Assembly: GCA_965277055.1 (NCBI GenBank)
Contig: OZ255703.1
Span: 868,001 to 932,000, forward strand
Source: CBDCHC01 sp965277055
GTDB taxonomy: Bacteria > Pseudomonadota > Gammaproteobacteria > PS1 > Pseudothioglobaceae
Direction: 5' to 3'
DNA length: 64,000 bases
In this document: positions 46,132-55,048 of the stretch, piece by piece
How positions within the stretch are numbered: the first letter of the stretch is position 1
Layout of the letters: each line of letters opens with the position of its first letter
Translations under genes and position numbers: made by a program
The notes under the pieces: generated by a model
Database searches by the model: none
What the model saw: the letters and a program-made list of their open reading frames with translations, nothing else
Told to the model about the DNA's origin: nothing

Positions 46132-47028
46132 ATGCAACTTATTAGAGGGCTGGAACAATGCCCAGTATTAGATGCATCGGTAGTTACCATTGGTAATTTT
46201 GATGGTATTCATCTTGGGCATACTGTACTTATCAACGCACTCAAAACTCAAGCTCAAGCACACCAAGTACCCTCGGTATTGGTATCATTTTATCCTCATC
46301 CGAGTCGCTATTTTGGGATAGATATTCCACTACTCACAGGGCTTCGTGAAAAAGTTCAATTACTCAAACAACAAGGTATTGATTATCTTCTGCTCATGCA
46401 TTTTACTGAGCAATTTGCTAACTTGAGTGCCGAGCAATTTATTGCTCAGATACTAGTTGAGAGGCTGAGTGCACAACATATTGTCATCGGTGATGATTTT
46501 AAATTTGGTCAACATGCCCAAGGCAATGTTTCTTTATTAGCAAAGCATATTCCAACCACCGCTCTTGAGGCACAGGTCTCCCATGATGGGCGCATTAGTA
46601 GTTCTAATATTCGCACTCAACTTGCTAGTGGTGATGTCTTACGAGCAAATGCATTACTGGGCTATACGTATTATCTCAGTGGTAGAGTTGTAAAGGGTTT
46701 GGGTTTAGGCAGTACGATTGGCGTACCCACTGCAAATATTAATATAAAAAATCGAACACTTTCCTTAAGTGGTGTGTTTAGAGTGCAAATAGAGCTTGGG
46801 CATAGTACCTATCACGGAGTAATGAATATTGGTAAACGCCCCACTATTGGTGATCATCTTAAAACTAGTGTTGAAGTACATATATTTGACTTTGACCAAG
46901 AAATATATGGCGAGCTTGTAACGGTGCGAGTACTTGAAAAAATCAGAGCTGAGCAAAAGTTTGCTAATGTTGAGGATTTAGTACTACAGATAAAAAAAGA
47001 TATTGCATTTGCAAAAACTAAGGTATAA
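46132..47028 (+). CDS. ribF: Bifunctional riboflavin kinase/FAD synthetase
   Basis: 298 residues from ATG 46132. The nucleotidyltransferase signature TIGNFDGIHLGH (residues about 20-31) starts the FMN adenylyltransferase domain, and the C-terminal kinase is recognised from GSTIGVPTANI and YHGVMNIGKRPTIG. It converts riboflavin to FMN and FAD. An upstream in-frame ATG (46090) would overlap fabH and is less likely. Confidence 0.96.
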   Translation: MQLIRGLEQCPVLDASVVTIGNFDGIHLGHTVLINALKTQAQAHQVPSVLVSFYPHPSRYFGIDIPLLTGLREKVQLLKQQGIDYLLLMHFTEQFANLSAEQFIAQILVERLSAQHIVIGDDFKFGQHAQGNVSLLAKHIPTTALEAQVSHDGRISSSNIRTQLASGDVLRANALLGYTYYLSGRVVKGLGLGSTIGVPTANINIKNRTLSLSGVFRVQIELGHSTYHGVMNIGKRPTIGDHLKTSVEVHIFDFDQEIYGELVTVRVLEKIRAEQKFANVEDLVLQIKKDIAFAKTKV

Positions 47029-47029
47029 T
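47003..47029 (+). promoter_or_regulatory. Candidate promoter for rplM-rpsI
   Basis: TTGCAT and TATAAT (47024-47029) with a 15-nt spacer, overlapping the last codons of ribF. The transcript would carry a leader of about 65 nt. Confidence 0.4.
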
Positions 47030-47099
47030 TTACCCCTTTATTTCTCTCGGTTTTCTGGGAGTTTTTATTTTATATACATACGATTGATTACAGGGTATT

Positions 47100-47543
47100 A
47101 TGCAAACAAGTCCAAACGCTACCTTTAGTGCCAATGCTAACTTAGTAGAAAGAAGTTGGTTTTTAGTAGATGCAAGTGACAAGACTCTCGGACGTCTTGC
47201 GACTGAAGTGGCTTCTCGTCTTCGCGGTAAGCATAAGCCAGAGTTTACACCAAACGCAGACACTGGTGACTATATCGTAATTATCAATGCAGAAAAAGTA
47301 AAAGTTACAGGTAATAAATTTGATGACAAAATGTACTATCATCACACAGGCTATGTTGGTAACTTAAAATCAATTGCATTTAAAGACTTGCAAGCAAAAA
47401 AACCAGAAGAAATCATCATCAAAGCAGTAAAAGGGATGCTACCAAAAGGTCCACTTGGCAGGCAAATGATTAAAAAAATGAAGGTATATGCAGGTGAAAC
47501 ACACAATCACGAAGCACAACAACCTCAACCATTAGAAATTTAA
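47100..47543 (+). CDS. rplM: 50S ribosomal protein L13
   Basis: 147 residues with the L13 core SWFLVDASDKTLGRLATEVA, GDYIVIINAEKVKVTG, YYHHTGYVGNLKS and MLPKGPLGRQMIKKMKVYAG. The first 15 or so residues are weakly conserved and the real start could be a few codons in. Followed by rpsI after 28 nt, the universal pair. Confidence 0.96.
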   Translation: MQTSPNATFSANANLVERSWFLVDASDKTLGRLATEVASRLRGKHKPEFTPNADTGDYIVIINAEKVKVTGNKFDDKMYYHHTGYVGNLKSIAFKDLQAKKPEEIIIKAVKGMLPKGPLGRQMIKKMKVYAGETHNHEAQQPQPLEI

Positions 47544-47571
47544 GAGTTAATAACAGATTTAGGAAATAATT

Positions 47572-47961
47572 ATGGCAGAAACATTTTACGCAACAGGCAG
47601 AAGAAAAACATCAGTTGCACGAGTGTATATGACTAAAGGTAAGGGAAACTGGACGATTAATAAACAACCGCTCAGCGAATATTTTGGTCGTGAAACTGCT
47701 TCAATGATTATTAACCAACCATTAGAAACTGTAGACATGCTTGGTAAATTTGATTTCAACATCGTGGTAAAAGGCGGTGGTGATACTGGTCAAGCAGGTG
47801 CTATCCGTTTAGGTGTTACCAGAGCACTTATCGAATACAATGAAGAGTTCAAACCATCTCTGAGAGAAGCAGGATTTGTAACCCGTGATGCGCGTAAAGT
47901 TGAGCGTAAGAAAGTGGGGCAGAAGAAGGCGCGGAAGTCAGAGCAATACTCAAAACGCTAA
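47572..47961 (+). CDS. rpsI: 30S ribosomal protein S9
   Basis: 129 residues, standard length, ending in the family tail YSKR. FYATGRRKTSVARVYMTKG and GGGDTGQAGAIRLGVTRAL are characteristic. An AGGAAA lies before the ATG. Its 3' flank is filled by palindromic repeats. Confidence 0.98.
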   Translation: MAETFYATGRRKTSVARVYMTKGKGNWTINKQPLSEYFGRETASMIINQPLETVDMLGKFDFNIVVKGGGDTGQAGAIRLGVTRALIEYNEEFKPSLREAGFVTRDARKVERKKVGQKKARKSEQYSKR

Positions 47962-47964
47962 ATT

Positions 47965-48083
47965 TACTTCGTCTTTTTCCTTTATGCTGCGTTACTGTGC
48001 AGTATGTACTAAGTCATTTACTACAGTAAACTCCTGTCGTAAATACTGCTTATGCCTTGCCTAAAGAAAAAATACTCGTAAAT
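47965..48083 (+). repeat. Palindromic dispersed repeat, copy 2
   Basis: A unit that starts with TTTACTTCGTCTTTTTCC and ends with an approximately complementary AAAGAAAAAATACTCGTAAA, with a central hairpin TTTACTACAGTAAA. It may help to end rpsI transcription. Confidence 0.65.
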
Positions 48084-48210
48084 TACTTCTTTACTTCGTC
48101 TTTTTGGTTTCTACGGCGTTGCATTTCTAAAAATACTGCGTCGTTTACTACCTGTAAACTTCCTCGCATTTTTCTCATGCGCCTTGTAGAATTCCAAAAA
48201 TACTCGTAAA
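48084..48210 (+). repeat. Palindromic dispersed repeat, copy 3
   Basis: Starts with TTCTTTACTTCGTCTTTTTG, has a central hairpin GTTTAC-N5-GTAAAC (near 48150-48166), and ends AATTCCAAAAATACTCGTAA. Nearest relative of the copy at 33.1 kb; arranged head-to-tail with copy 2. Confidence 0.65.
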
Positions 48211-48265
48211 TTGCTATATCAACTGTAAATGTCATCGCATTTTTTGCATAAACTTTTAGATTTTC
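48211..48265 (+). repeat. Partial palindromic repeat, copy 4
   Basis: CTGTAAATGTCATCGCATTT matches the right half of copy 3 (CTGTAAACTTCCTCGCATTT), but the left half is missing. The remaining sequence to the mrr start holds no gene. Confidence 0.5.
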
Positions 48266-48363
48266 GACAATACAAAGTATTTTTTTGGTAGTAAGAATTT
48301 AAATTAAGTGAATTGTATGAAGGTTATAATAGAGGTCTATTATATAGATAATATGTGATTGTA

Positions 48364-49254
48364 ATGAAACTGCCAAAATATCATGAGACTTTTATACCAA
48401 TTTTAGATACTGTATCACATCAGGGCATTATTCACAGTCGGGAACTTGCTGCAATTGTTAGGCAAAAATATTATTCCGACTTACCTCAATCTTTATTAAG
48501 CCAGAAAACAAATTCAGGTGTAAGTACTTTAGAGGATAGAATTCTTTGGGGTAAGTCTTATTTAAAAATGGGGAAGTTGCTCTCATACCCAAAAAGAGGA
48601 TTTGTGCAAATTACTAAAAAGGGAGAGACAATATTATCCTCTGGTTCTTTTACTATAAAAGACTTGCTAAATGATGAAGATTATATTAAGCATAGAGCTA
48701 CAGTAGATGCTAGTAAAGAAAAACAAGTAGTCAACAAAACTAATATTGATGAGTCTCCACAGGATCTTATAGATTCCGGTTTTTCAATAATTAATGAAGA
48801 AGTTAAAACTGAGTTGTTAGTTAAGTTAAAAACAGTTGATCCATACTTTTTTGAGAAAGTAATTTTAATTCTTTTAAAGAAAATGGGTTATGGAGATTTC
48901 ATTGAGACATCAAAATCTGTCGACGGAGGCATAGATGGAATTATTAATGAAGATAAGTTAGGACTTGAGAAAATATATACTCAGGCAAAAAGATACGATG
49001 AGAATAAAGTAAGAGAAAAAGATATTAGAAATTTTATTGGGGCAATGAGTGGTGACACTAATAAGGGTGTTTTTATAACAACCTCAACCTTTGATGAACA
49101 AGCAATTCGCAAAGCCCAAGATGCTCATCACTCAATTATATTAATTGATGGTGTCAAATTAGTAAACTTAATGCATCAATATAACGTTGGTATTCAAATT
49201 CAAAATGTATATGAAGTTAAAGAAATTGACAATGATTTTTTTGAACAGGATTGA
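48364..49254 (+). CDS. mrr: Mrr-type restriction endonuclease
   Basis: 296 residues from ATG 48364 (a GTG 9 nt upstream is the alternative; neither has a clear Shine-Dalgarno). The N-terminal winged-helix domain (about 1-95, MKLPKYHETFIPILDTVSHQ) recognises DNA. The C-terminal Mrr catalytic domain has DGGIDGII and YTQAKRY, the D-QxK arrangement of these PD-(D/E)xK nucleases. It is a type IV enzyme cutting methylated foreign DNA. It has no partner methylase and lies in an accessory stretch between rpsI and mltG, next to MazEF. Confidence 0.9.
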   Translation: MKLPKYHETFIPILDTVSHQGIIHSRELAAIVRQKYYSDLPQSLLSQKTNSGVSTLEDRILWGKSYLKMGKLLSYPKRGFVQITKKGETILSSGSFTIKDLLNDEDYIKHRATVDASKEKQVVNKTNIDESPQDLIDSGFSIINEEVKTELLVKLKTVDPYFFEKVILILLKKMGYGDFIETSKSVDGGIDGIINEDKLGLEKIYTQAKRYDENKVREKDIRNFIGAMSGDTNKGVFITTSTFDEQAIRKAQDAHHSIILIDGVKLVNLMHQYNVGIQIQNVYEVKEIDNDFFEQD

Positions 49255-49269
49255 ACTTAATATCTTATT

Positions 49270-49602
49270 TTAATATGCAAACATTTCTTGCAGTACATCA
49301 CACATTTCAATTTGCTCAGACTTACTAATTTCGCCTAATTTTTTTACCAGCCTCACCTTATCTATTGTACGTATCTGATCAAGTAAGATATACCCCTTCA
49401 TTTCATTAAAGTTACTCGCTATTCTACAAGGTAGGGCAAAACCTTTGCTAGTCATAGGCGCTACTATTACCGTAGAAAGCATGGAGAGTTCATCAGGAGA
49501 TATGATAATACAGGGTCTGGTTTTCTTTATTTTTTTGCCTTTTGTGGGGTTAAGACTAACAAGCCATACTTCAAATCTTTTTGCTATGAGCATATTACTC
49601 AT
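49270..49602 (-). CDS. mazF: MazF/PemK-family toxin
   Basis: 110 residues. The fold is shown by RFEVWLVSLNPTKGKKIKKTRPCIIIS, then TVIVAPMTS and GYILLDQIRTIDKVRLVKKLG, typical of the mRNA interferase MazF. The arginine and threonine/serine active-site positions appear intact. It overlaps the antitoxin by 8 nt (ATGAGTAA) and converges with mrr 15 nt away. Confidence 0.93.
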   Translation of the reverse strand: MSNMLIAKRFEVWLVSLNPTKGKKIKKTRPCIIISPDELSMLSTVIVAPMTSKGFALPCRIASNFNEMKGYILLDQIRTIDKVRLVKKLGEISKSEQIEMCDVLQEMFAY

Positions 49603-49846
49603 CTATATCTGTAGTCAGGGTTGCACCTAACCATTCATTATCTTCTTCACTGAGATGGGGGTTCTGTTGCAGTGCTTGCATTATTGCTTCATGCCAATGT
49701 TGGCGTGGATGTTTCTTGATAGGCGAAATTAGTAAACCTTCATCTTTTACTTTAAAATCTAACTCAACATCTTCAAGTTGTGCTTGTTTAATTATGGCTT
49801 TAGGGATGCGGATTCCTTTAGAGTTTCCTATAGTAATAAGCTGCAT
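49595..49846 (-). CDS. mazE: MazE-family antitoxin
   Basis: 83 residues with the SpoVT/AbrB DNA-binding fold at the N-terminus (MQLITIGNSKGIRIPKAIIK) and an unstructured acidic tail that would bind MazF. The gene lies 44 nt after mltG on the same strand, with tandem ATAATGTAATT repeats in between. Confidence 0.9.
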   Translation of the reverse strand: MQLITIGNSKGIRIPKAIIKQAQLEDVELDFKVKDEGLLISPIKKHPRQHWHEAIMQALQQNPHLSEEDNEWLGATLTTDIDE

Positions 49847-49870
49847 AGTAATATATTTGACAATCTGTAA

Positions 49871-49892
49871 ATAATGTAATTATAATGTAATT
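49871..49892 (-). repeat. Tandem ATAATGTAATT repeat upstream of mazE
   Basis: Two exact head-to-tail copies of an 11-mer overlap the mltG stop codon and lie 25 nt before the mazE start. Read on the minus strand they contain TATAAT, so they may be part of the mazEF promoter or operator. Confidence 0.45.
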
Positions 49893-50841
49893 ATTTATTA
49901 GTAATATACCTTTTTATATTTTGCCGGTGTTCATCATAGGTTTTAGCAAACACGTGAGTTCGTTTATTTTTCGCTACAAAGTAATAGTAGTCATGTTGTT
50001 CTGGGGTACTTGCAGCGAGGAGTGTGCTTTTAGCTACATTGCTAATTGCACCAATAGGTAGCCCTTTGATTGTATAGGTGTTGTAGGGGCTTTTGGTTTT
50101 TAGGTTTTGTTTGGTGAGGTTGCCGTTGTATTTGCCGAGTTGTTTGAGGGCATAAATAGTGGTAGGGTCACTTTGCAGACGCATATTTTTAGCGAGGCGG
50201 TTGGTGAATACCCCAGCAATCTTACGTTTTTCACGTTCATTGCCACTCTCTTTTTCAATGATGGAGGCTAGTATCGTGAGTTGATATGGGGTAGTAATAT
50301 ACTGGTTTTTGCTTCGTTGTTGCCAAATAGCATCTAGTGTGGTCTTATAGAGCTCATGGCTTCTACTGAGAACACTAAGAGCACTATCGCCATACTCTAT
50401 GGTAAAGGTATCTGCTAGGAATTTTCCTTCATATGGTGCTTTTATGCCAAGTTCAGATATAATATCTGCAAGACTTCTTTGTACTTCTACTGACTTTTTA
50501 GTGCGTAATTGGTCATAATATTCTTCTAGTGTTTTACCAGGAAGGAGGGTAATATTATCTTTTAAGGTATTACCAGAATGCACATCATCTAGAAATTTTC
50601 GCATGGAATGTATGTGGTAATACCCTGCTTTTGGTTTTATCCTTTCTAAGCGAGCAATATAGATGAGTAAATCACTTGAATGAATTACTCCTCGCTTACG
50701 CAACTCATGAGCGATAGAGATAATACTCGCCCCTGGTTTTACTTGATACACCAGTGAGGTAGTTACTTGCATACTATAGTAGTAGCTTGCTATGGCTACG
50801 GTGACTATAAAGAGCATGATGAAGAACAATATCCGCTTCAT
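49891..50841 (-). CDS. mltG: Endolytic murein transglycosylase MltG
   Basis: 316 residues with an N-terminal membrane anchor (about residues 4-24), a LysM-like/YceG region and the catalytic glutamate in SIIEKESG. QSDPTTIYAL, SPYNTYTIKGLPIGAISN and YYYFVAKN are the family's C-terminal hallmarks. It trims or ends new glycan strands in the periplasm. Overlaps pabC by 4 nt, a conserved gammaproteobacterial order. Confidence 0.95.
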   Translation of the reverse strand: MKRILFFIMLFIVTVAIASYYYSMQVTTSLVYQVKPGASIISIAHELRKRGVIHSSDLLIYIARLERIKPKAGYYHIHSMRKFLDDVHSGNTLKDNITLLPGKTLEEYYDQLRTKKSVEVQRSLADIISELGIKAPYEGKFLADTFTIEYGDSALSVLSRSHELYKTTLDAIWQQRSKNQYITTPYQLTILASIIEKESGNEREKRKIAGVFTNRLAKNMRLQSDPTTIYALKQLGKYNGNLTKQNLKTKSPYNTYTIKGLPIGAISNVAKSTLLAASTPEQHDYYYFVAKNKRTHVFAKTYDEHRQNIKRYITNK

Positions 50842-51596
50842 AAGTCGAGCTCCTGTTTAATAGTTTGTGTATATGAGGTTGTATACTGCACATCTGCAAT
50901 GCTTAAGATACTACGTATGCCATATACGCTATTACAGGTAAATACTTCATCAGCACTCAGTACTTCCTGCTTGGTAATATTTTTTACTAGTACAGGATAG
51001 TGCTTCATGATATATGCTCTTCTCGTACCTGCAATGCCGCTAAATTGTAAATGAGGGGTGATTAAGCCTTTTTTCGTACTTATAAATACATTTCCAGAAG
51101 TGGTAGATATGACATATCCTCTAGAGTCACACATAATGCATTCAGTATTATCACTACTTCTTAGAGCTAATATTTGTTCTAAACGGTTTTGGTGCTTGAT
51201 GCCGGCAAGGGTTTCATTGAGCCCATATCCTGAGGAGCAAAACCCCATGTGCTGAATATTCCCAGATTCTGGTAATGCACTTGTCATAAGCACTCTCAGC
51301 GCTTGTTGGTCACTATAGCCATATCCTCTCATAGACTCTCCACGACTAATGATAATTTTGAGTACGCCGTGAGTAAAGTGGGTTAAAAGGGAGCGTAGTT
51401 CACTATGAAGTGCTGCTTTATCGAGTACTAAGCCAAGGCGAGTGACTCCCAGACAAAGACGTTCATAATGATAGTCCCACAACACAATTTCACCATTTAT
51501 AACCCTACAGGTTTCAAAAATACCATCGCCAAATTGAAAGCTCCTGTTATATGGGCTTAGTGTATGGGTAGTGCTGCCATTTATCAGAATATGCAT
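50838..51596 (-). CDS. pabC: Aminodeoxychorismate lyase
   Basis: 252 residues of fold type IV PLP enzymes. The PLP lysine is in LAGIKHQNRLEQ, with ECIMCDSRGYVISTTSGNVF and the beginning FGDGIFETCRV. It releases pyruvate from aminodeoxychorismate to give p-aminobenzoate for folate. Placement before mltG supports PabC rather than a branched-chain or D-amino acid aminotransferase. Confidence 0.92.
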   Translation of the reverse strand: MHILINGSTTHTLSPYNRSFQFGDGIFETCRVINGEIVLWDYHYERLCLGVTRLGLVLDKAALHSELRSLLTHFTHGVLKIIISRGESMRGYGYSDQQALRVLMTSALPESGNIQHMGFCSSGYGLNETLAGIKHQNRLEQILALRSSDNTECIMCDSRGYVISTTSGNVFISTKKGLITPHLQFSGIAGTRRAYIMKHYPVLVKNITKQEVLSADEVFTCNSVYGIRSILSIADVQYTTSYTQTIKQELDL

Positions 51597-53227
51597 TAGT
51601 TCATCATCTCTTTAGCACTCGCAAGGTGGTGCTCACTGAGTGAGTTTCCGCCTATAAGTGTGGCAATTTCTTTGAGTTTTTCTTCTTCTGTGAGGTAGTG
51701 CACACTGCTCGTATAAGCGTCACCAGCGGCTACTTTTGTAATGCGGATATGCTTATCGCTTTTAGCAGCTACTTGTGGCTGATGAGTGATGCATATTGTT
51801 TGGTGGATGTGCGATAGTTCTTTGAGTTTGACGCCAACAATATTGGCAATTTCACCGCTTATTCCAGTATCTACTTCATCAAAAACTAATACAGGTGCAT
51901 AGGTCTGATCATGTGAGGTTACTGATATTGCAAGATTTATCCGTGAGAGTTCTCCCCCAGAGGCAATTTTGCGTAATGGGTGATATTCGCTATTTCCTGA
52001 CGCAATCATAAATTCTATGCTATCGTTACCATGTGGGCTGAGCTGAGCGGCATCAGTGGTAATACTTACGTGATATTGCATATACGACATAGCAAATTCA
52101 CCAAGCACTGCATTTACTCTTTCACTTAGGAGTGTTGCACTTTGGGTTCTCTGTTGAGTCAGGGTTTTGGAGACTTTTTGGTACTGCTGGAGTGCTGTAG
52201 TATATTGTGCTTGTAGTTTTTTAAGAGTATCTTCACTGTTTGAAATAGCTAAGAGTTGCTGTTCTAACGAAGTTGTGATATTTGGTAGTTCTATAATAGT
52301 GCAATTATGCTTACGCGCCATATCATATAGTGTGGAAATCCGTTCTTCTAGATCGGCATCGCCCGTATCCCCAATAGAAGTCAGATAATTTTGAATTTCA
52401 TAATGAAGTTCTGTAAAGCTAATCTTACAACTTGTAGCTAGTTCAAAACTTGATAGGAGCTTTGAATTAGTGCTACTTACTTTTTCTGCGAGATGTTCTA
52501 TAGTGTTCAGGTACTGCTCAGCAGATTCTATTTGACTGAGTATTTCTGCCACATCTGTTATCGTATGTTTATCATTTATGTAGTGTTCATACCGTTCTTC
52601 TATCGTTTCTGCTTCTTCTTGGTCTAGTGCTAAATCACTGAGTTCCTTATATTGATACTCTAAAAAGTCAATATTTGCAGGGTCTAAGCTATGTGCAGAA
52701 GTGAGTGCATGTATCTGGGCATCAATGTTATTAATAGCTTGGTAATGAGTATTAAGTTCATGTAGGGTAGTTGCAATTTCTTCACTAGAGTCAATCAAGG
52801 TACGCTGATAATGAGTATCTAATAATAGTTGATGAGAGTTTTGTGAAGAGATAGTAATCAGTAGTTGTGCAATTTTTTTCAGCGTAGCAAGCGAAGCAGG
52901 TACATCATTCACATAGGCTTTTGATTTACCACTTGCATCTATAGTTCTTCTAATAATGCATTCATCACCAGAGTCTAAGTCATACTCGGCTAGAATACTG
53001 AGAATTTCTGGTTTGATGTGGATAAATTCAGCACTAATCGTGGCTTTAGATGCACCCGAGGCAATCAGTGAAGTATCTGCTCGTTCACCAGTAAGTAATG
53101 AAAGGGCCTTAATAAGAATAGATTTTCCGGCACCACTTTCGCCTGTAATAATATTCAGCCCAGAATCAAATTGAATGTTGATATCATCAATAATTGCAAA
53201 ATTTTTAACGACTAGACTGCCTAGCAT
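51596..53227 (-). CDS. recN: DNA repair protein RecN
   Basis: 543 residues of an SMC-like ATPase. Walker A is GESGAGKSI near the N-terminus, then long coiled-coil arms (about 160-370), the signature ASGGELSRINLAI and Walker B VLVFDEVDTGISG. It acts in double-strand break repair. One-base overlap with pabC and 6 nt from nadK, a common recN-nadK pair. Confidence 0.96.
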   Translation of the reverse strand: MLGSLVVKNFAIIDDINIQFDSGLNIITGESGAGKSILIKALSLLTGERADTSLIASGASKATISAEFIHIKPEILSILAEYDLDSGDECIIRRTIDASGKSKAYVNDVPASLATLKKIAQLLITISSQNSHQLLLDTHYQRTLIDSSEEIATTLHELNTHYQAINNIDAQIHALTSAHSLDPANIDFLEYQYKELSDLALDQEEAETIEERYEHYINDKHTITDVAEILSQIESAEQYLNTIEHLAEKVSSTNSKLLSSFELATSCKISFTELHYEIQNYLTSIGDTGDADLEERISTLYDMARKHNCTIIELPNITTSLEQQLLAISNSEDTLKKLQAQYTTALQQYQKVSKTLTQQRTQSATLLSERVNAVLGEFAMSYMQYHVSITTDAAQLSPHGNDSIEFMIASGNSEYHPLRKIASGGELSRINLAISVTSHDQTYAPVLVFDEVDTGISGEIANIVGVKLKELSHIHQTICITHQPQVAAKSDKHIRITKVAAGDAYTSSVHYLTEEEKLKEIATLIGGNSLSEHHLASAKEMMN

Positions 53228-53233
53228 GGAAAC

Positions 53234-54031
53234 TTATTTACCCCAATGGAGTTTATTTCTTAAAATACCAAAAAAGTCATAACCATCTGGATGTATGAGG
53301 CGTAATGACTTACTATGTTTAGATACTATGATATCTTGGTTTGCTTTGAGTGGAATAGAAACTTGCCCATCAAACATTACATTTGCCCCGTGTTGCGGTT
53401 CAGATAAACGAATACGTATGACACTTTCTGAAGATACAATAATCGGTCTATAACTCATACTATGTGGACTAATATAAACGAGCGACATAGCATTTACCCC
53501 AGTATTGATAATTGGTCCACCACTAGAAAGCGCATACGCAGTGGAACCAGTAGGGGTAGAGACAATGAGTCCATCAGCAGAACCATCACACACAAAAGAG
53601 TTGTCAATATATACACTAGCATTAACCATCCGAGGGGCATTAGAACGATGGACTACAACATCATTAAGTGCCACAAATTTACCACTTAGACACTCACACT
53701 CTAACATAAAGCGCTGCTCATTGCGATAATCTCCTCCAAGTACAGCTTTTAACGACTCAAACATTTGTTCAGAGTCTATATCTGTTAAAAAGCCAAGGCG
53801 TCCTAGATTAACCCCTAGAAGTGGAATTTCGTATTCAATATACCTACGTGCAGTACCCACAAATGTACCATCGCCCCCGAGAACGATAATCATTTCAGCG
53901 TAGTCTTTGATTTCTTGCTGCTCAGACACTACCTTAATACTCATTTTTTTGAGAAAAGATATCAGCGAAGCTGCTACTGATTCACTCTCAGGACTATTGG
54001 GTTTGGTAATAAGACCTACTGTTTTAAACAT
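53234..54031 (-). CDS. nadK: NAD kinase
   Basis: 265 residues. The GGDG motif (IVLGGDGTFVGTARR), NLGRLGFLTDI, NDVVVHR and TPTGSTAYALSSGGPI are the NAD-kinase signatures. It makes NADP from NAD and ATP. Divergent from grpE across about 200 nt of very AT-rich DNA. Confidence 0.97.
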   Translation of the reverse strand: MFKTVGLITKPNSPESESVAASLISFLKKMSIKVVSEQQEIKDYAEMIIVLGGDGTFVGTARRYIEYEIPLLGVNLGRLGFLTDIDSEQMFESLKAVLGGDYRNEQRFMLECECLSGKFVALNDVVVHRSNAPRMVNASVYIDNSFVCDGSADGLIVSTPTGSTAYALSSGGPIINTGVNAMSLVYISPHSMSYRPIIVSSESVIRIRLSEPQHGANVMFDGQVSIPLKANQDIIVSKHSKSLRLIHPDGYDFFGILRNKLHWGK

Positions 54032-54234
54032 ATTCTATAAAAAAATTCTCTATAAATTATACTACTATATTACTCCTAAAATATAAAAGATAAAATGTTA
54101 TAAAAATGTATTATTCAACTTATTTAGTGAATGGTATATTGAGTATAAAATATTATATTTCTGTAAATTTAGCCTTTCATTTTTACAATCAGACACTATA
54201 TACTATTTTTTTATTTGTATTTATATTATTATTT

Positions 54235-54858
54235 ATGAGCAAAACTCAATCTACAAAACATATCCACTCAGAAGAACCTATAAAAGAGCCTCAAGTTAAG
54301 GACACTACTGCTAATGATTCTTCAGATGAAACACCCATTGACGATAGCCTAAATCAACAAGATACCTCAACTTATTTAGAAAATGCTACAGAGTTAGAAG
54401 AGCTTAAAACACAGCTTGAAGAAGCACAAACCTCTGCGAAAGAAAGTTATGATAAGATGCTTCGTATTCAGGCGGAAATGGAAAATTTGCGTAGAAGAAA
54501 TGCTAAAGACATTGAAAGTGCCCATAAATTTGCCTTAGAGAAATTTGCAAAATCATTACTTGAGGTTGTCGATTCTATGAGTATGGGTATTAAATCCATG
54601 GAAGATGCTGAGGTGACTATTGAAACTATAAAAGATGGTATGGATATGACTCATAAAATGTTGCTTAGTACCTTAGAAAAGTTTGAGATTAATAGCATTA
54701 ACCCAACTGGGGAGGAACTTAATCCAGAAAAACATGAGGCGATTAGCATGGTTTCAGTGCCAGACACTAAAGCAAATACTATTATTGATGTAGTGCAGAT
54801 CGGTTGGGAGCTTAATGGTCGAGTTATCCGCCCAGCAATGGTAATTGTGGCGAGCTAA
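54235..54858 (+). CDS. grpE: Nucleotide exchange factor GrpE
   Basis: 207 residues from ATG 54235, where the typical acidic head begins; an in-frame ATG at 54106 would add a hydrophobic stretch foreign to GrpE. A long coiled coil (about 55-130) contains RIQAEMENLRRRNAKDIESA and the beta domain ends with LNGRVIRPAMVIVAS. It works with DnaK in protein folding. dnaK and dnaJ do not follow here. No sigma32 promoter was recognised. Confidence 0.96.
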   Translation: MSKTQSTKHIHSEEPIKEPQVKDTTANDSSDETPIDDSLNQQDTSTYLENATELEELKTQLEEAQTSAKESYDKMLRIQAEMENLRRRNAKDIESAHKFALEKFAKSLLEVVDSMSMGIKSMEDAEVTIETIKDGMDMTHKMLLSTLEKFEINSINPTGEELNPEKHEAISMVSVPDTKANTIIDVVQIGWELNGRVIRPAMVIVAS

Positions 54859-54897
54859 TATTTGTATGAATTGATACATTTAGCGGATAAAAAATAG

Positions 54898-54903
54898 TAT
54901 AAT
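54898..54903 (+). promoter_or_regulatory. -10 box of the leuA leader transcript
   Basis: TATAAT, 7 nt before the leader-peptide ATG. A TTGATA lies upstream but 21 nt away, which is longer than usual, so the -35 is uncertain. The leader transcript would begin almost at the leader-peptide start. Confidence 0.5.
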
Positions 54904-54909
54904 CACAAT

Positions 54910-54954
54910 ATGAGCACTTCGTTTATACTCAATCTCTTATTAATCTGCGCCTGA
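54910..54954 (+). CDS. leuL: Leucine leader peptide
   Basis: A 14-codon frame upstream of leuA encodes MSTSFILNLLLICA. Four of 14 residues are leucine, clustered as CTC AAT CTC TTA TTA, the pattern of attenuation peptides: ribosomes stall at the Leu codons when charged Leu-tRNA is scarce. The stop codon lies inside the first RNA stem. It lacks a separate Shine-Dalgarno because transcription probably starts only a few bases before it. Confidence 0.75.
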   Translation: MSTSFILNLLLICA

Positions 54955-55048
54955 CTGAAAGGTCAGAGCATCTCGCTTGTTTGCCAACTTAACCACACCA
55001 TTAAGACTTGACAAGCACAACAACCAAATTTCCAAATGCCCTCGGGCA
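54951..55048 (+). promoter_or_regulatory. leuA attenuator/leader RNA structures
   Basis: Three stems follow the leader peptide: CTGAC-N6-GTCAG (54951-54966), a long one with outer GCTTGT/ACAAGC and inner CTTAA/TTAAG (54975-55016), and TGCC-CTCG-GGCA (55037-55048). No T run follows the last stem, so control may act on translation or through Rho rather than by a classical terminator. Confidence 0.5.

Noticed and set aside
54032..54234. Heat-shock (sigma32) promoter for grpE
   Set aside because: No CTTGAAA/CCCAT-like pair could be seen in this AT-rich spacer.
54106..54234. 43-residue hydrophobic N-terminal extension of GrpE
   Set aside because: GrpE is cytoplasmic; the typical start is at 54235 and the extension is chance-open AT-rich sequence.
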